Shown here in pieces: positions 1 through 10,128 of a stretch of 64,000 nt of DNA. The DNA lies in NCBI RefSeq assembly GCF_005145045.1, contig NZ_CP039694.1, positions 186,001 through 250,000 of the forward strand, read 5' to 3'. The position numbers and the translations under genes are program-made. The stretch is from Agrobacterium larrymoorei (GTDB taxonomy: Bacteria; Pseudomonadota; Alphaproteobacteria; Rhizobiales; Rhizobiaceae). Below the pieces are notes generated by a model. The model ran no database searches, had not been told where the DNA came from, and worked only from the letters and a program-made list of their open reading frames with translations. Position 1 is the first letter of the stretch. Each line of letters begins with the position of its first letter.

Positions 1-125
1 TGCCGGCGCGCCACGTCACCAATGCGAGCACCCGGCTCATCAGCTTCCGCCAGTATCCTCAGCTTCGCCTCGTCCGACCAGCGCCGTCTGCGCTCGGTAC
101 CGGACATGATCTCCATGCGGGCCAT
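1..125 (-). CDS. IS66-family accessory protein TnpA, N-terminal part
   Basis: The ATG at 125 is preceded by GAGG. The first 41 residues contain the typical IS66 TnpA/OrfA helix-turn-helix start (RRRRWSDEAKLRILAEADEP, then GARIGDVARR). These proteins are short DNA-binding accessory factors needed for IS66 transposition. The gene is cut by the window edge, so its integrity is unknown. Confidence 0.7.
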   Translation of the reverse strand, partial: MARMEIMSGTERRRRWSDEAKLRILAEADEPGARIGDVARR

Positions 126-229
126 GAAACCTCTTTGCTCTGGTATTTATGTCAGCACTAATGCTGGTTCTAATGCCAGAACATCGCCTGATTTGCCCGA
201 TCAGCAAAAACAGCTCACTGGACGCTCAC
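1..229 (-). mobile_element. IS66-family element, partial, inserted in another IS66-type element
   Basis: The minus strand from about 229 reads as the outer end of an IS66-family element (GTGAGCGTCCAGTGAGC followed by a non-coding leader), then a tnpA start at 125. The element runs off the left edge of the window. It interrupts a second, different IS66 orfA that begins at 407, so one IS66-type element sits inside another. The target duplication cannot be checked because the other end is outside the window. Confidence 0.6.
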
Positions 230-407
230 TGTCAATGCGATGTGCAATCGCTGAAACGCTTGCGCGAGGCTCCATCGCTTCAGCTACAGCCCGTTCTTTA
301 AATTCATCGGACCAACGATGTCGGAACTGCCTCGGCGCACCTTTAAGCCGTTCCGCAACGGCCTCGATCATGGGGAAGTTCCTAGTTCTAGAGCTCGGCG
401 CAGACAT
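230..407 (-). pseudogene. Truncated IS66-family orfA
   Basis: Starting at the ATG at 407, the product reads like an IS66/IS3-type OrfA (QFRHRWSDEFKERAVAEAM, then SVSAIAHRI). Homology stops abruptly after SAIAHRI, about 58 residues in, where the end of the neighbouring IS66 element begins. Past that point the frame only runs a few residues into the other element. The fragment is therefore broken by insertion. Confidence 0.65.
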
Positions 408-520
408 GGAAGCTCACATTATGTGAATCGTTTTTCTGAAATACAGGCGAACGCTCCAACTACGCCAGATGGGGTCAGCTTGCCGCTTACCCTATTACCA
501 GTGAAGGAAAGGAAAAACCC

Positions 521-1174
521 ATGCTGACACACATCCAACTCTCGAACAGATGCAGGCCCTTGGCCTTGCCGGAATGGCAACGGCCTATCGCGAACTTGCC
601 GCTCAGAACAACAGCAGCGATCTCAGCCGTGACGAGTGGCTCGGCCTGATGCTTGATCGAGAAACGGCTCTGCGATCCGACAAGCGCCTGACCAACCGGC
701 TTGCAGCTTCTAAGCTTCGCCCAGCATCGAGAACATCGACTTTGCCGCTCATAGTGGTCTCGACCGCCGCAACACTTTGTCGCTTGCGCAAGGGGCACGG
801 CTGAAGGCGCATGACAATATGATCATCACATGCCAGACCGGCACAGGAAAAACCTGGCTTGCGTGCGCCTTCGGTCGCCAAGCTGTCCGGCTCGATCATT
901 CCATCCTGTATCTGCGCATGCCGCGTCTGTTCGAAGACCTTGGCTTTGCCGGGCTCGATGGTCGCTTTCCTCGACTTGCTGGAAATCTTCGAGGAACGCT
1001 ATCGCCGGAATTCGACGCAAATCACCGCGCAGCTTCCCGTCGCCCAGTGGCACGACCTGATAGGAGAACCGACCATAGCAGACGCAATCCTCGATCGGAT
1101 CATCCACAATGAGCACTGAATTGCCTTGAAGCCGACAGCATTCGACGGCAAAAAACATTACCCCATCTGAACGG
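521..1174 (+). pseudogene. istB: IS21-family helper ATPase IstB, decayed
   Basis: IstB is the AAA+ helper ATPase of IS21 transposition. The recognisable pieces are in order but in several frames: MLTH, then after a CA duplication near 529 [19 protein letters not shown], then [17 protein letters not shown] with the P-loop [12 protein letters not shown], then [12 protein letters not shown], and finally [16 protein letters not shown] followed by [15 protein letters not shown]. After that a TGA replaces an expected Arg codon. The central Walker B region is shortened. At least three frameshifts, an internal deletion and a nonsense codon make this non-functional. No complete istA is visible upstream. 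Confidence 0.8.
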
Positions 1175-1882
1175 CGCTGAAAACGCAGAAATCAATCTTT
1201 TATGACTTCAACCTTCAACCAGGCAGGCGAAAATCGACCACTTCATGCTGTCCCGGAATTAGTGAAACCGCTGTCCCGTTCTTCCGAAATACGCTGCCTC
1301 AAAACTACTGGGGAATTTAGTATGGATGGTAACCCTAAATTGAACTGGTGAACCAACTGGGCCTGCGGGGTGGAGCCATTAAACCATTTTAGACCTGTCC
1401 AGAGATTTCTAATTGCTGTAAAGTTGAGGCGACTTGATGCATGTGTAGATTGTCCTCGAAATTGAGGGTGGACGACTGTTCCTAACTCAACAATATGCTT
1501 TTAATTGAGACTAAAGTTCCACTTTACCAAATTTGAAAAAGCTTTCTTATCGTCTAAAACGTAAGAGCTCACGTATGCACGCCTGATATGCCTCCTAATT
1601 GCGGTCTGTCTTAGTAAAATGACACTTTCAGCACGCGGTTTGAAATTCTGTGATTGGCCCACCAGCGAACAAATGTGCTGGGCTTTTGACAATCAGAGGA
1701 GATTTATTCCAAGAGACCACCGCATGTGCGTTTTTCCGCAATCATCGACAAAACTAGCGGTGCGTTGTTAAAAAAGAATGACTCCATGAGTGGTGTTACT
1801 GCGCTTTTCCCGAGTATAAATCAGTTAACCACACTCCGCTTAGTCACTCACACAATTCGTTCTCAATAAGCGACTTCTTACT
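1175..1882. other. Non-coding AT-rich stretch at the left of the T-DNA
   Basis: No convincing gene. Base composition shifts from the GC-rich IS remnants to AT-rich sequence around 1280-1320, which probably marks entry into T-DNA. No copy of the border core CAGGATATA was found here. The only border-like string is a weak one near 1396-1423 and is not called. The right part contains the TATA box of the 6b homologue. Confidence 0.5.
1815..1821 (+). promoter_or_regulatory. Plant-type TATA box of the 6b homologue
   Basis: TATAAAT lies 62 bases upstream of the 6b ATG, a normal distance for a plant promoter with a short A/C-rich leader, and no bacterial ribosome binding site precedes the ATG. Assigned from position and sequence only. 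Confidence 0.5.
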
Positions 1883-2506
1883 ATGACGGCTCCGCAATGG
1901 GCTGTTCGGGATTTCACCCGTATCTACCGCGCGCAAAACCTCAAGGATCGCTTGAATTATGCAGAAGAGGATTACCGTACCACGATGGGTGATTTAACGT
2001 ACTTCCATCCATCCGAACTTTTCCCTGGTGAGTTCGATGATGAGTACATTTTGAACAATCAGCATTTCAGTTATGTGTACGCTAACCAAGCGACCGCCGG
2101 ATATTGCGCCGTGCATCGTCTCCTTCCCTCTAGTTCCTCGAACTAAGGGGCAGTGGCAACTGGGATACCACCCTGGTTGCTGCGCCCTGAACAACTCAAT
2201 CAAGTACTACAGGAGCGCTGTGATCAGGGAGGGCGAATTAACTATTATTATGGCCCATCTACCAATATGTTCTTTCTGGCTATTATGAGAAGCTCGATGT
2301 TTGTGCGATTTGGGACGGAGGAGGTCGAGGGTGTAGACTATGGGTTCTTCGCGAGAGGCGGGCACTATGTGGAAGAGGGAGAAGACGAAGTAGATGTCGA
2401 GGTTGGGGAGGAGGAAGATGGAGAAGAGGAAGAGATAGAGCATCAGATTGGCGACTTGATCCATTATCCGATCGTAGCTGTTGGATCGTGTAACCTTATT
2501 CCATAG
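1883..2506 (+). pseudogene. 6b: T-DNA oncogene 6b homologue with premature stop
   Basis: 6b is a plast-family T-DNA protein that alters plant growth and acts in the nucleus. The first 87 codons match 6b (PQWAVRDFTRIYRAQNLKDR, later FHPSELFPGEFDDEYI). A TAA at 2144-2146 then sits where 6b has a Phe after the Ser-Ser-Asn motif. The same frame continues directly with ATGIPPWLLRPEQLNQVLQE, NYYYGPSTNMFFLAIM, the acidic run typical of 6b (about residues 165-190) and a normal C-terminus (GDLIHYPIVAVGSCNL). Without the stop the length would be about 207, the family norm. The nonsense codon probably inactivates it; a single-base read error should be excluded. Confidence 0.85.
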
Positions 2507-3049
2507 AGATTAAATTATCCATGTTGCTTTATCTCCCAGCTTTTTAGAAAAGCTTGTGTTTTGTGTCTTTCCGCTAATAAGTCGTGTTTGTTCGGCGACT
2601 GTTCGATATATGCCGTGTTGTATTTTAGTATCGTTCTATGCAGAGGCACAGCAACTTGATTTTAAACCTCCATGTTTTAGAGGAAATATAATTATGCTCC
2701 TGTAATATTCTCAAAATAAGTAATTTTTTTAAAAGTATATAGTTCAAGCTGTATTGAATAATTTTCTATAAGATTACCTTTTAAAAACTCGAATGTTCCG
2801 CCCCCTTGTAAGCATATTGTGGCACAAATTACTGACCACGCTTCTCTTCACGTCGATATTTGAGTAAGCCATATTTTGACATGGATCGTCACGAAAGACG
2901 ATTGCTAAGCAAAGCATATTTTGAATGCCGATATTTAGAATTTTTTCGCTTTCAACATAAAATATACTCAATAATTATCGAATTCTGGCAAGTAAGAGAA
3001 TAACTTTATTTAATATAAGATGAAATAAGTAGAATTTCTCTGATCTATA
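2507..3049. other. AT-rich region between 6b and iaaH 3' ends
   Basis: Very AT-rich sequence between the convergent 3' ends of the 6b homologue and iaaH. No coding potential is supported. It probably supplies plant polyadenylation signals in both directions, but none could be assigned with confidence. Confidence 0.4.
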
Positions 3050-4453
3050 TTACATCGCAAAACCGTAGCGGTTTTGAAAGTCTATAACTTCCTCTATTGC
3101 CTGGCCGATTGCTAATAGACGGTTGTCTGTCCCGGCTGGCCCATCGATTTCCATTCCTATGGGTAATCTCGTCGGAGTAAGTTCGACCGGTACGGTTAGG
3201 CCTGGTAAACCTGCGTTGCTGCTCGGATCGACATTTTGGACGTATGCCATAAAGGTATCGACCTCACAGTCGTTGTGAATAACCGTCACATCTTGCCCTA
3301 TCGGCTTGGCACTTAGGGGTGCGGTGGGGAAAAGGATAGCGTCCAGACAATGTAGATCGAAATGCCTCTGATAAACGGATTGCAGTTTGGGCCGAAAGCA
3401 ATGAAGCGCCTTCCTGTAGACAGCTTCTGAAATCTGTTTGCTTTCGATCTGGGCGCGGAGGATATTTGCGACATCGGGGCTGCGTATCCCCTCGATAACG
3501 TCGGTGAAAGAGACACCTTCTACGAACTCATCGACATACCGTTGGAGAGCTATCGGAAATTCATAAAGTGCGATTGGCAAGCTTGCACCCTTGTTAAGCT
3601 GTTCCAGATGCGGGATATCGGCTGCAACGACAGTTACGCCTTTTTTTGCCAGTAGCCTGATGGTCGACTCTGCTGCAGAGCCAACATCCGAATCAAGATT
3701 GCTGTAGAAGTGTGCAAGCGGCAAACCTATCCGTAGTCCTTGCAGCGATACGGGCGCAATTTTCGCTGGTCTCCTTGATATGATCCGATCTATGAGGATC
3801 ACGTCGGTAACGCACTGCGCAATAATTCCTGCGGTGTCGCGAGTGAAGCTGACCGGAACTATCTTGTCCTTCGTATACCGACCAAGCGTTGGACGAAATC
3901 CGACAACGCCACACAGCGCAGCAGGCAATCGAACTGACGCGCCTGTATCTGTTCCAATACCGGCCATCATGATACGGCTTGCCACCGCAGCAGCCACCCC
4001 ACCACTTGAGCCTCCAGCGATTAAGGTCGGGTTCCAGGGGTTTCTGACCGCCCCAGTGAAGTAGTTATTGCTTGTTATACCGAACGATAACTCATGCATG
4101 TTCCCTGACGCACCTCTTAGTGCTCCTGCTTCTACAAGTGATTTGACAACGCCCGATGGCTCGCCCGGGAAGTTGTTCATCAGTGCTGGGGTGGCTGCGC
4201 TTACGGGGAAGATGCCTGTTGCGATATTCGCCTTGAAGCAAAGGGGAATGCCAGTCAGTCCAACGCCGGCGCGTCCGGCACGATCGATTTTTCTTGCGCT
4301 CAACCGCAGTTGCTCCCAGTCTGTTGACAGAAGGGCGTTGAGATATTTTGTGGCTGCACACCGGGCTATTAGGGTGTCAACAAGTTCCAGGCAGGAGTAT
4401 TTTTTCATTCTCAGGCACTTGAGGGTCTGGTAGATTGGCGTGAGGGGCACCAT
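3050..4453 (-). CDS. iaaH: Indole-3-acetamide hydrolase
   Basis: Second enzyme of T-DNA auxin synthesis: it hydrolyses indole-3-acetamide to indole-3-acetic acid in the transformed plant cell. The amidase-signature catalytic triad is visible: Lys in [10 protein letters not shown], the cis-Ser in [12 protein letters not shown], and the nucleophile Ser in [20 protein letters not shown]. An upstream in-frame ATG at 4489 exists, but starting at the ATG at 4453 gives exactly 467 residues with an N-terminus (MVPLTP, then [16 protein letters not shown]) that aligns with known IaaH. The sequence is uninterrupted. It is transcribed away from iaaM across a shared intergenic promoter region. Confidence 0.95.
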   Translation of the reverse strand: MVPLTPIYQTLKCLRMKKYSCLELVDTLIARCAATKYLNALLSTDWEQLRLSARKIDRAGRAGVGLTGIPLCFKANIATGIFPVSAATPALMNNFPGEPSGVVKSLVEAGALRGASGNMHELSFGITSNNYFTGAVRNPWNPTLIAGGSSGGVAAAVASRIMMAGIGTDTGASVRLPAALCGVVGFRPTLGRYTKDKIVPVSFTRDTAGIIAQCVTDVILIDRIISRRPAKIAPVSLQGLRIGLPLAHFYSNLDSDVGSAAESTIRLLAKKGVTVVAADIPHLEQLNKGASLPIALYEFPIALQRYVDEFVEGVSFTDVIEGIRSPDVANILRAQIESKQISEAVYRKALHCFRPKLQSVYQRHFDLHCLDAILFPTAPLSAKPIGQDVTVIHNDCEVDTFMAYVQNVDPSSNAGLPGLTVPVELTPTRLPIGMEIDGPAGTDNRLLAIGQAIEEVIDFQNRYGFAM

Positions 4454-4808
4454 GCTTGCGTGCTTCGAAAAACGCGATCGGTGCTTCACAAATGAGTTGA
4501 TCGTCAGCCGATCTGAGTAGGGTCTTGGGATGAGTGAATGAAATTATTTGATTAATCGAGGCAATAGTTTTTCAAAGAAAGAATAGAGGCATCTTTGAAA
4601 ATATGTGATCCAATAATGTGTGACGTCGCTTTCGAGTTAGAAACATCCGTAATTCGCGGCACTATTAACTAATCGGTCCCTGGCCCAAGTGAAATCGTTG
4701 AGTTGACAACTTTAGACTACTTTCTAGATCAGTTATAAGATCAAAGGTTTAGCGGTTTACGATAACAAAACGATCACAACTAATTCCAAATTCCAGCCAA
4801 TCCCACGA
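4454..4808. promoter_or_regulatory. Divergent iaaH/iaaM promoter region
   Basis: 355 bases between the two divergent auxin genes must hold both plant promoters. The sequence is AT-rich and has a TGACGTCG near 4620 resembling the core of TGACG-type plant elements. No bacterial Shine-Dalgarno sequence precedes the iaaM ATG. Individual TATA boxes cannot be assigned confidently. Confidence 0.5.
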
Positions 4809-7055
4809 ATGGCAGATCCACGGACGTTGTTGCGCCAGTTGCCCACGTTACCTGTCAACTTGATGGATTCGGCTGACGCCGACGATTTGCGGACGGCCCT
4901 CTTCAATACATTCCTCAAACGTCAAATTTGCAAGAAGAGCGTAGATGCTAGCTCTTGCGAGCGCCAATCCGCATGCAAAAGACTGACCAGCGGCGGTTCT
5001 CGTCAGATCTCAGGTAGTGGATGTAGCGACGAAGTCGTCGCTTTCGTTTACGTGAGCGCGGAAACACTCCAACTGATCATACAACCTGGCGACTTGGCGG
5101 CAGCGAAAGTACAAACCCTCATTGCCGTCGATGTAGCACCGTTCTGCAAAAGTTTATCGAGTGCGCTCATGCTTCAGGCCATCAAGTTACTGGGCAACAA
5201 TCATTATGGACGTGACGATATCAGTCATTTCATCGCCATTGCGGTCTCTAAAAATGCGCCCTCGAAAACCGTCACTTTGGCACCGTCCGATGAAGGCTCG
5301 ACACAAAGCTTTACCGGCTTTCCTTTGTCCCTTGCAGGCGATGCGGGATTTGAGATCGTGGCATACGGCCGGAGCAATGTGCCCAAAGCGTCCGCAGTGT
5401 CCTTTCCCACGATCGATTTGCTGTATGACTACGGCGCGTTTCTCCAAAAATGCGGGTCCGGCGGAATTGGCTTTTTTCCTAAAGGCGTTCTCAAGCCAAA
5501 GGTGGCGATCATTGGAGCAGGCCTTTCTGGCCTTGTTGCGGCAAGTGAACTCCTTCATGCAGGAGTTGATGATCTCACGCTGTATGAGGCACGAGACCGT
5601 ATTGGAGGTAAGTTATGGTCACACCGATTTGGCAGTGCTACACACGTTGTTGCCGAGATGGGAGCCATGCGGTTCCCTCGGAGCCAATCATCTCTGTTCG
5701 TCATTCTCGAGCGGTTGGGTCTGGCTTCGACCGGTCTCTTCCCCAATCCCGGGCAAGTAGATACAACACTCTACTACGGTGATTGCCGATACACGTGGAA
5801 GTCTGGGGAGAAACCCCCGGCCATGTTTCGTCGTGTTTCCAATGGATGGCAAGCATTTTTGCAAGAAGGGTACACTGATGGAGAGTTTGTGTTGGCGTCG
5901 CCCAATGCTATCAGTGATGCCATGAGATTAGGGCATTTGCGACAGGCGCATGATTTCTGGCAAGCTTGGTTGAGGTATTTTGGGCAGGAATCTTTCTCAT
6001 CTGGCATTGAAAAAATCTTTTTTGGAGAAAACCCTCCCGGAGGCGAACGGTGGAGCAAGCCTACCGACTGGGATCTATTCAAGCTGCTGGGAGTTGGATC
6101 CGGGGGGTTTGGCCCAGTCTTTGAATGTGGTTTTATCGAAATCCTTCGTCTAATCGTCAATGGGTACGAAGAGAATGTGCAGTTGATCTACGAGGGGATC
6201 TCAGAGCTTCCTCGTAGACTCTCCGCTCAACTGTTTCACGGAACGTCAATCCGCCAGCGTGTCCGTCACCAACAGGTCACCACAATCAAAAAAAAGCAGG
6301 AGCAAATAGAGGTCAGCGTGAGAGGTGGAATGCCTGAGCTTTACGATAAGGTCGTGGTAACGTCTGGGTTCGCCAACATTCAACTTAAACATCTACTTAC
6401 GTTCGATACGAGCCTCCTGGGTGCTGAAGTCAATCGGGCAGTCGAAGAAAGTCACATGGTGAGCGCATCGAAGCTGTTTATATTGACTGAGCGAAAATTT
6501 TGGCGCGATCATCAATTTCCGCCCTGCCTCCTTACCACGGGTGTCGCAAAGTCCGTATATTGCCTGGATTACGATCCACAAAATTCGACCGGAAGGGGAT
6601 TGGTACTCGTAAGTTACACGTGGGAAGCCGATTCGCATAAGCTCCTCGCCGTTTCGGATAAAAGACAGCGGTTGGCAATGCTGCGGCGCGACATCGGTCG
6701 CGCTTACCCGGAATTCGCTAAGTATTTGGTGCCTGCAGATGGTGACTATGAAGAAAATGTAGTGCAGCACGACTGGCTGACTGATCCAGATGCCGGCGGC
6801 GCCTTTAAACTCAACCGTCGTGGCGAAGACATATATTCTGAAACGCTGTTTTTTCAGCCGTTTGACAGCGTCTATCGCTCTATTGATACAGGACTTTATC
6901 TTGCTGGTTGCTGTTGTTCATTTACTGGCGGATGGTCGGAGGGTGCTGTTCAAACAGGATGCAATGCCGCTTGCGTAGTCATCCATAGTTCAGGAGGAGT
7001 TTTGGCAGAAGGCAATCCGCTCGCGCACCCATGGAAAAGATACACCACTGAGTGA
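4809..7055 (+). CDS. iaaM: Tryptophan 2-monooxygenase
   Basis: First enzyme of T-DNA auxin synthesis: an FAD enzyme that converts tryptophan to indole-3-acetamide, the substrate of IaaH. The Rossmann FAD-binding motif is clear at about residues 238-270 (PKVAIIGAGLSGLVAASELL, then YEARDRIGGKLWSH). It is followed by the family block VVAEMGAMRFP and a C-terminal FAD/substrate block with AGGAFKLNRRGEDIYSE and CSFTGGWSEGAVQTGCNAAC. The N-terminal 230 residues are the extension found in Agrobacterium IaaM. The length of 748 is close to the usual 755, and there are no interruptions. With IaaH and Ipt it would drive tumour growth. Confidence 0.95.
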   Translation: MADPRTLLRQLPTLPVNLMDSADADDLRTALFNTFLKRQICKKSVDASSCERQSACKRLTSGGSRQISGSGCSDEVVAFVYVSAETLQLIIQPGDLAAAKVQTLIAVDVAPFCKSLSSALMLQAIKLLGNNHYGRDDISHFIAIAVSKNAPSKTVTLAPSDEGSTQSFTGFPLSLAGDAGFEIVAYGRSNVPKASAVSFPTIDLLYDYGAFLQKCGSGGIGFFPKGVLKPKVAIIGAGLSGLVAASELLHAGVDDLTLYEARDRIGGKLWSHRFGSATHVVAEMGAMRFPRSQSSLFVILERLGLASTGLFPNPGQVDTTLYYGDCRYTWKSGEKPPAMFRRVSNGWQAFLQEGYTDGEFVLASPNAISDAMRLGHLRQAHDFWQAWLRYFGQESFSSGIEKIFFGENPPGGERWSKPTDWDLFKLLGVGSGGFGPVFECGFIEILRLIVNGYEENVQLIYEGISELPRRLSAQLFHGTSIRQRVRHQQVTTIKKKQEQIEVSVRGGMPELYDKVVVTSGFANIQLKHLLTFDTSLLGAEVNRAVEESHMVSASKLFILTERKFWRDHQFPPCLLTTGVAKSVYCLDYDPQNSTGRGLVLVSYTWEADSHKLLAVSDKRQRLAMLRRDIGRAYPEFAKYLVPADGDYEENVVQHDWLTDPDAGGAFKLNRRGEDIYSETLFFQPFDSVYRSIDTGLYLAGCCCSFTGGWSEGAVQTGCNAACVVIHSSGGVLAEGNPLAHPWKRYTTE

Positions 7056-7528
7056 TTTATCCATTATATTTACATCCGAGAAAGTGTGCTGGTATCTGTA
7101 ACAAGCTATTTACGCTGCGGTCTAGCAGCCTCACTCCAAATTTGTTGACGAAGGCATGTAAAATAATAATATTATATTTTTTTGTGTGCACAGAAGTGCC
7201 TGTTATTGATTTTCAAATGTTTAATTAAAAGAAATATTACAGGGCATGGTCGGGTTTTATCATAAGGCATAAAGACAAATTATATGCCAATCATTATTAT
7301 CACTTAAATAAAAAGTCCACATTATGCGGCGAGTGCTTGAGTGTGTGTGACCAACATTTTGAAAATTTTGTGTTGGGTGACGCCATGTTCGGACCCAGGA
7401 AAACGATTGGCCGCCAAACAAACTTTATCGCGACCACCTTGTGATTTAAAGTTTTTAAATTCCCCTTATTTTCTCAATTTGTGTTCTCAAACTCATAAAC
7501 AAATTACACGGAGAGTGATCATCATATC
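7056..7528. other. iaaM 3' region and ipt promoter region
   Basis: AT-rich stretch with no gene. It carries an AATAAA at 7307 and other A/T runs that could serve as 3' processing signals for iaaM, and the final 150-200 bases must contain the ipt promoter. The leader before the ipt ATG lacks a purine-rich ribosome binding site, as expected for a plant-expressed gene. Confidence 0.4.
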
Positions 7529-8248
7529 ATGGACCTCCACTTGATTTTCGGGCCGACCTCCACCGGAAAGACCGCGTTTTCCATAGGTCTCAGCGAGCAA
7601 AGCAGCTTGCCCGTCCTTGCCTTGGACCGCGTTCAATGCTGCCCCGAGCTTTCAACGGGAAGCGGGCGTCCCACAGCAACTGAGCTAAGAGGCACAACCC
7701 GACTCTATCTCGAGGAACGGCGTCTAAAGCAAGGAGTCATCACCGCCAAACGTGCGCATGATCAGCTGGTGGAGACGGTCTATACTCATGAGGCCGAAGG
7801 CGGTCTTATTCTTGAGGGCGGTTCGATCTCGTTGCTCAAGTGCATGGCGCAAAGCAACTATTGGAACGTTGGCCATCAGTGGCATATAACGCGCTTTCGC
7901 CTCGGAGATGAGGACACATTTCTAGAAACAGCGAAGGCCAGAGTAGAAAAGATGCTCGGAAGTTCTGACAGGCCATCACTTCTGCAGGAATTGGTCGATC
8001 TCTGGAGTGACCCCGATCTCAGGCCGGCACTTATGGGGATAGATGGCTACCGTGACGCCGTCCAATTCGCGGAACGCAACAAACTGGAGGTTGAAGAACT
8101 GTTGCAACTGAGCCCGTCCAAGCACAGCGAGTTGGTGTTCGGAATAGCCCAGAAGTATCTCGAGTATGCACGTCAACAAGAGGAGGCATTTACGCTGCTG
8201 GGTCCAAGTGAGGGTTTTTCGCAGGGCCACCCATTTTCTGGATGCTAA
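7529..8248 (+). CDS. ipt: Adenylate isopentenyltransferase (cytokinin synthesis)
   Basis: Transfers an isoprenoid side chain to AMP in the plant cell, the first committed step of cytokinin synthesis (also called tmr or gene 4). The N-terminal P-loop is LIFGPTSTGKTAFSIGLSEQ, followed by VLALDRVQCCPELSTGSGRP, both diagnostic of T-DNA Ipt. The central LEGGSISLLKCM block and the C-terminal GIAQKYLEYARQQEEAF are also present. The length of 239 matches the family (about 240). It lies in the same direction as iaaM, as in other Ti plasmids, and has no interruption. Confidence 0.96.
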   Translation: MDLHLIFGPTSTGKTAFSIGLSEQSSLPVLALDRVQCCPELSTGSGRPTATELRGTTRLYLEERRLKQGVITAKRAHDQLVETVYTHEAEGGLILEGGSISLLKCMAQSNYWNVGHQWHITRFRLGDEDTFLETAKARVEKMLGSSDRPSLLQELVDLWSDPDLRPALMGIDGYRDAVQFAERNKLEVEELLQLSPSKHSELVFGIAQKYLEYARQQEEAFTLLGPSEGFSQGHPFSGC

Positions 8249-9008
8249 ATTCCCAGTACAACTACCGATAAATATCTGGAGAAAAATATTGTGCCATCTT
8301 AAATTAAAGTATGCTTTCTGCAAAGCGTTGTTTATGTAATCATGGATGCTGTATTATCGTGATTTAAATAAAAATATTGGCCGCTAATCGCGGCGTAACT
8401 TCAAGATTGTTTTGATCTATATTTTAATAGGATCGACCTCTTGTGGATATATTATCCATTCAATAATATTTTTTTCCGGAAAGCGTATATTCCAGCGCAA
8501 CTATCGGCGCTTGTTTCTTGACGGAACAGCTCCACGCCAGGATATAGCTAAAGATAATATTTTTAAAAGACGTCTACAACCGACACAGACGGTTAGAACT
8601 CAAGTTCATCGAAAAGAGGTGCCTCAGGAGATTCGAACAGCGAGGCGAAATTTCTGCCCGACTTCGGCTTAGCCGGTAACAGGAGAGATCTTTGCAGCTT
8701 GTCAACGTGCTAAGCCAATCGTCTAGGCCCAGAGTTTTGATTTCGGACCAAGCGTCCCCTGATCCCCCTCTATTTCTTTTAGATAATATTGAATAATCAT
8801 AAGAAATAAGTAAAATGTTTGCCATTACTCATTAATATTGATTGATTTAATCTGGAACCACAAAGGTCAGGAGAAAATATAGTGGCAAATATTTAATATT
8901 GTAAAAACAGTTAGAATTCAAGGTTACATGAGACAATACATTGCTGTTGTTGAACGCGAACAGAAAAAATATTCGATATGAATAAATCACGATCACGATA
9001 TTGGTAGT
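8249..9008. other. AT-rich spacer with a border-like sequence
   Basis: 760 bases between the 3' ends of ipt and gene 7 with no supported gene. At 8535-8559 there is CGCCAGGATATAGC, which matches the first half of a T-DNA border but not its GT.AAC tail. A very similar string (CGCCAGGATATTTG) lies at 19334. These are noted as border-like, not as functional borders. Confidence 0.4.
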
Positions 9009-9389
9009 TTAGTACATCGATCCATACGCTACCAACGGGTACCAGGTTGGACGGTCATGGCACCTCGCAAACTTTATTTCTGGAGACGTAGTGCACAGGA
9101 AATAGGTGCTTGGAGAAATGACGGCATAGTATGTTGCATCAGTTCCCTCCATCTTCACTTGAGCCGGCACCTTCGGAATGAAAGATATTTCCTCCTTTTC
9201 TTTGAATAGGATGTGCGTGTCATCAATTTGCTCTAAGAGTGTATTGCTTCCGTATAAATACAGCCATTTCTTATCAGTCTGGATTACCTCTCCCGTATCC
9301 AGACTTAGAAATTCACCAAGATATTTTTTGAAGTCTTGGGATGCCCAACTTAGGTCGTGAAAAGCCAAAGCAACTTGTGAGAAATTCAT
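9009..9389 (-). CDS. 7: T-DNA gene 7 homologue
   Basis: The 126-residue product matches the small protein encoded by gene 7 of octopine T-DNA: the same length, the shared GEVIQT, LYLYG, DTHILFKEKEEISF, TYYAVI and YFLC motifs, and a C-terminus of the form RCHDRPTWYPLVAYGSM. The function of gene 7 is not established. A TATATA at 9434-9439, about 45 bases upstream on the minus strand, fits a plant promoter. In octopine TL-DNA gene 7 lies near the left end; here it follows ipt, so T-DNA gene order has been rearranged. Confidence 0.85.
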   Translation of the reverse strand: MNFSQVALAFHDLSWASQDFKKYLGEFLSLDTGEVIQTDKKWLYLYGSNTLLEQIDDTHILFKEKEEISFIPKVPAQVKMEGTDATYYAVISPSTYFLCTTSPEIKFARCHDRPTWYPLVAYGSMY

Positions 9390-10113
9390 GATGTTGAGTT
9401 TTCTTATGTTGAGCGATTAGTTTTGGTCGCCTGTATATAGGCCGGCGTGGCGCGATCCGTGCCGCTGGTTGCGGGGGGCTCAATTTTCAAAACCAGCCTG
9501 TTCTCGTCTGTAGACAAGCCAATCGATTGCTAGTCAAGCTTGGCGGATTTTGCGCTGACAGCAATTGCTGACTTTCCGTAAAGCCACAGTTGGCTGTGTG
9601 CCAAGTGGTCCCTGGGTGACGTAACGGCAATGACTGATATTTGACACCATCCAAGTTTGGGGTGGATTACTCACCGATTGGATTGGACCGCAGGGCGAAC
9701 TTATTGGCTGTTCAATATTGACTTCTTGGATGCACGGGCAAGTTGGTACCTCTGATATGTAACTGTATTCGCACGGGTGGTGCAGACATTGTTGACGTTT
9801 GAGACGGGCAGGGGTCCACAACGTGGATCGATAATGCATCATACTTACGTGTCATCACCGACGATCTTGGTCAAAATGTCAAAAGATGCGGCTACTTTCC
9901 AACCAACACGGACATAGTGCCGCAAATCTCGGCAAAAAATTCACTTAGCGTCAGCCCAGATTTGGCGCTTGTTTTAGTTGGCCACTAGGGATCTATACGC
10001 TAAATTCACTCACTGCTGTCGAAACTTTCGTTTAAGTTGAAAGGATCACTGATCTAATTCGGATATCGTAGAAAGCAGGTATATCAACTATCAACCGAGT
10101 TTTTCAGATCCCA
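9390..10113. other. Divergent promoter region of gene 7 and RolB-like gene
   Basis: About 740 bases separate two divergent T-DNA genes. It contains the TATA box assigned to gene 7 at 9434-9439. GC content is higher in the middle (9440-9850) than in neighbouring spacers, but no open frame there resembles a known protein. The promoter of the rightward gene must lie in the last 150-200 bases. Confidence 0.4.
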
Positions 10114-10128
10114 TTGCGAACCCCGAAA

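Noticed and set aside
1396..1423. Border-like string (TGTCCAGAGATTTCTAATTG, then CTGTAAAG) considered as a left border
   Set aside because: It lacks the CAGGATATA core and needs gaps to fit the GTNAAC tail, so the match is no better than expected by chance in AT-rich DNA.
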